This document shows positions 62,052-64,000 of a stretch of 64,000 bases of DNA, piece by piece (position 1 is the stretch's first letter; every line of letters starts with the position of its first letter). The notes below the pieces were generated by a model, which was not told the DNA's origin, searched no databases, and worked only from the letters and a program-made list of their open reading frames with translations. Origin of the DNA: Alterisphingorhabdus sp051668705 (GTDB taxonomy: Bacteria; Pseudomonadota; Alphaproteobacteria; Sphingomonadales; Sphingomonadaceae). The stretch covers positions 496,001 through 560,000 of the forward strand of contig NZ_CP196351.1 of the NCBI RefSeq assembly GCF_051668705.1. The letters are read 5' to 3'. The translations under genes were made by a program, and so were the position numbers.

Positions 62052-62840
62052 GTGGCGCGCAAACCTACAACGCCCCAGCCCGCAGGCGGCCCATCAAAGG
62101 GCCCTAGCGACAAGACCGATACACAGGCCGATATTTTCTCGCGTGAGGTTGATGAAGCCATGCGTGAAGACCAGTTGGCGATGTTCTGGCAAAAATATGG
62201 TGTTATCACCATCGGCGTGATCGTTCTGGGTCTGGCCTCTTTTGCAGGTTGGCTGTTTTATCAAAACAGTGTCGAGGAAGCCGCAGGCGTCAAGAGCGAA
62301 GAATTTATTTCTGCGCTTGATGCCAATACACGCGGCAATGTTGATGGTGCAATCAACGCTTTACAGCCACTTAAAGATGCTGATCAAGCGGGTTATCGCG
62401 CATTGGCAAAAGTCGGTGAAGCTGGCCTTTTGGCGCAGCAAGGCAAGGCTGAAGAGTCCAGAAAAGGTTTTGAAGCCATAGCGGCTGACGACAATGTGCC
62501 TCAGGAACTGCGCGATCTTGCAACGATCCGGCGTACTTTATCGGAATTTGATACTTTGGCGCCTGCCGAGGTTATTAAAAGAATGAAGCCATTAGCTGTA
62601 CCTGGTGAGCCATGGTTTGCCAGTGCTGGTGAAATGGTGGCAATTGCTCATTTGAAAATGGGCAAGCCTGACTTGGCAGGGCCAATATTCGGTGAGCTTG
62701 CAAAAGATAAAAGTGTGCCGCCAACCGTGCGTGACAGGGCTAGCCAGATGGCAGGTCTACTCGGCATCGACACAGTGGATATTGAAGAAGGTGACGATGA
62801 GAACGCAGAAGCTCCAGTGGCTCCTGCGGTTTCTGAATAA
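62052..62840 (+). CDS. YfgM-like TPR protein (ancillary SecYEG/BAM factor)
   Basis: A 262-residue membrane-anchored protein. A Pro/Ser/Lys-rich cytoplasmic N-terminus (ARKPTTPQPAGGPSKG) is followed by FWQKYGVITIGVIVLGLASFAGWLFYQ, one transmembrane segment, and a periplasmic helical TPR-like domain. The EDQLAMFWQKYG motif before the membrane is typical of the YfgM/TPR_21 family. Start is a GTG at 62052, after AGAGGA. It precedes bamB by 94 bp, the same order as yfgM-bamB (yfgL) in other proteobacteria, which supports the call. Confidence 0.87.
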   Translation: MARKPTTPQPAGGPSKGPSDKTDTQADIFSREVDEAMREDQLAMFWQKYGVITIGVIVLGLASFAGWLFYQNSVEEAAGVKSEEFISALDANTRGNVDGAINALQPLKDADQAGYRALAKVGEAGLLAQQGKAEESRKGFEAIAADDNVPQELRDLATIRRTLSEFDTLAPAEVIKRMKPLAVPGEPWFASAGEMVAIAHLKMGKPDLAGPIFGELAKDKSVPPTVRDRASQMAGLLGIDTVDIEEGDDENAEAPVAPAVSE

Positions 62841-62934
62841 GGCTTCACCGTCATTCGCCCGGGATAGGAATGTGATGGGCGAAATAGGATAAGATCGGGG
62901 AGATGCGCATTAAGCGCATATTTTGGGAAAATAT

Positions 62935-64000
62935 ATGTTGGTTACGACAAAATTGAATCGGATTATGCTGGCGACATTATGTTCGCTTTCTCTGACATTA
63001 GGCGGTTGTAACGCCTTTGGCGGTGATGATGAGAAGGTAAAAGTAACGCCGACCTTTGGCCAGCGCACCAATGTGCTAAGCACAACGGAAACAAGCGCGC
63101 AAATTGACCCTGAAATAGCGCAAACAGCAGTGATTGTTCCGCCTGCTGTTCGGAATACAGAATGGTCACAATCCGGCGGCAACGCGTCCAAGAATATCGG
63201 CCATGTGGCGCTTGGCGATACACCGGTGCGCGCTTGGAGTGCACAGATTGCTGGATCGTCTTCTCGTGCCCGACTCGCTTCAGCCCCGGTCGCATCCAAT
63301 GGCCGTGTCTATGTTATTGACACTGACGCGAAGATACACGCTTTTGATCTTGCCAATGGTAGTCGCATCTGGTCAGCCGACTTTTCAGTGAAGGGCGATG
63401 GTCGTCCATCAGTCTTTGGCGGCGGCGTGAGCGTTCTTGGTGACCGTCTTTACGCCACAAATGGTGTTGGCGAAGTCGCTGCAATGAATACCAGCAATGG
63501 CGAAATCATCTGGCGCGTAAAGCCAGCTGGCCCCCTGCGCGGTTCTCCGACTTTGGCGTTTAATTCTGCTTATGTCATGACGCAGGACAATCAGCTTTTT
63601 GCGCTCAATGCTGCCAATGGAGAAGTGTTATGGAGCGAGGCCGCGTCTAACCGTCAAGCAGGCGTGTTTGGCGTTGCAGCACCAGCGGCTGGACAGGCAA
63701 CTATCATTGCAGGCTTTTCTTCTGGTGAGCTTTCTGCGCACCGGTTTGAAAACGGCACCAATGTCTGGTCAGATGCTTTAGCGCGCACACGGATTTCAAC
63801 GGCTGTGGCAACATTGTCCGATATTGATGCCGATCCGATTATTGATCAGGGCCGTGTCTATGCGCTGGGTGAGGGTGGCCGCATGGCTGCTTACCAACTA
63901 GTGGTCGGCCAACGTATTTGGGAAATCAATATTGCCGGAACTTCAACGCCAGCACTGGGCGGCGAATGGCTGTTTACACTTACAGACGATGCCAAATTGC
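62935..64000 (+). CDS. bamB: Outer-membrane assembly lipoprotein BamB, C-terminus cut by window end
   Basis: Open from an ATG at 62935 to the window edge (355 residues seen, no stop). The N-terminus MLVTTKLNRIMLATLCSLSLTLGGC ends in lipobox LGGC. Repeated beta-propeller blades follow: VYVIDTDAKIHAFDLANGSRIWS, LYATNGVGEVAAMNTSNGEIIWR and AYVMTQDNQLFALNAANGEVLWS. This is the PQQ-like eight-blade propeller of BamB, part of the complex inserting outer-membrane beta-barrels. GGGA lies before the ATG. Its clients could include the TonB receptor and autotransporter in this window. Confidence 0.92.
   Translation, partial: MLVTTKLNRIMLATLCSLSLTLGGCNAFGGDDEKVKVTPTFGQRTNVLSTTETSAQIDPEIAQTAVIVPPAVRNTEWSQSGGNASKNIGHVALGDTPVRAWSAQIAGSSSRARLASAPVASNGRVYVIDTDAKIHAFDLANGSRIWSADFSVKGDGRPSVFGGGVSVLGDRLYATNGVGEVAAMNTSNGEIIWRVKPAGPLRGSPTLAFNSAYVMTQDNQLFALNAANGEVLWSEAASNRQAGVFGVAAPAAGQATIIAGFSSGELSAHRFENGTNVWSDALARTRISTAVATLSDIDADPIIDQGRVYALGEGGRMAAYQLVVGQRIWEINIAGTSTPALGGEWLFTLTDDAKL

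Noticed and set aside
1..64000. CRISPR arrays, prophage, insertion sequences
   Set aside because: No regularly spaced repeats, cas genes, transposases, integrases or phage structural genes were seen.

Overview
This is a chromosomal window from an alphaproteobacterium, most likely a marine member of the Sphingomonadales. The evidence is a tRNA-Trp / secE-nusG / rplKA / rplJL / rpoBC housekeeping core, an alphaproteobacterial ctrA with a CtrA box, NDUFA12, UPF0262, DUF2849 and DUF934 neighbours in the sulfur pathway, TonB-dependent receptors, and moderate GC. Nothing here is plasmid- or phage-like. No rRNA, CRISPR array, transposase or integrase was seen.

Layout. 1-6.1 kb: a TelA gene cut by the window edge, an orphan fatty acyl-AMP ligase, recX, three small envelope/respiratory genes (DUF192, NDUFA12, DUF2155) and a convergent aat whose tail overlaps DUF2155 antiparallel. 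6.2 kb: tRNA-Trp. 6.7-16.8 kb: an alginate-utilisation island (TonB receptor, FCD/GntR regulator, secreted PL7 lyase, autotransporter with a 38-proline linker, CBM32-PL7 lipoprotein) with a shared RTACCAA motif in its upstream regions. 17-20.4 kb: an unusual fusion of an ArsP/YraQ-type permease to an FG-GAP/ASPIC domain. 20.5-24.9 kb: secE, nusG, rplK, rplA, a reversed outer-membrane barrel gene, rplJ, rplL. 25-26.7 kb: a membrane desaturase pair and a small secreted protein.

26.9-29.7 kb: an AT-rich lasso peptide cluster lies between rplL and rpoB. It has a B protein (RRE plus Cys-His-Asp leader peptidase), a C protein (asparagine-synthetase-like macrolactam synthetase) and, last, a 31-codon precursor at 29580-29675. 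The precursor reads as leader MKIIGKILKLTK and core GGPNWGWDARFEWGSPDFL. It carries the Thr at -2, Gly1 and Asp8 expected for an 8-residue macrolactam ring, and it is too short for ordinary gene calling. No transporter or isopeptidase is adjacent. This is the strongest candidate for an undescribed system in the window.

30-38.6 kb: rpoB and rpoC with a hairpin/T-run in front of rpoB and a strong terminator after rpoC. 38.6-43.1 kb: a gluzincin/TPR protein, then a LysR regulator divergent from doxX-pirin-azoR across a perfect palindrome. 43.4-44.2 kb: ctrA, probably autoregulated. 44.2-50.8 kb: mainly nucleotide-pool, DNA repair and peptidase genes. 50.9-52.5 kb: dnaB, followed by a 107-bp inverted-repeat element. 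52.6-56.6 kb: a tightly overlapped assimilatory sulfate reduction operon (SUMT, DUF2849, sulfite reductase, DUF934, cysH). 56.8-64 kb: astD, selO, an alpha/beta hydrolase overlapping a glycosyltransferase, a YfgM-like TPR protein, and bamB cut by the window end.

How it works together: the housekeeping transcription/translation core looks opened at three places (tRNA-Trp/secE, rplA/rplJ, rplL/rpoB) by accessory genes for polysaccharide use, an outer-membrane protein and a lasso peptide. All functional calls rest on motifs and family knowledge; no database search was possible.
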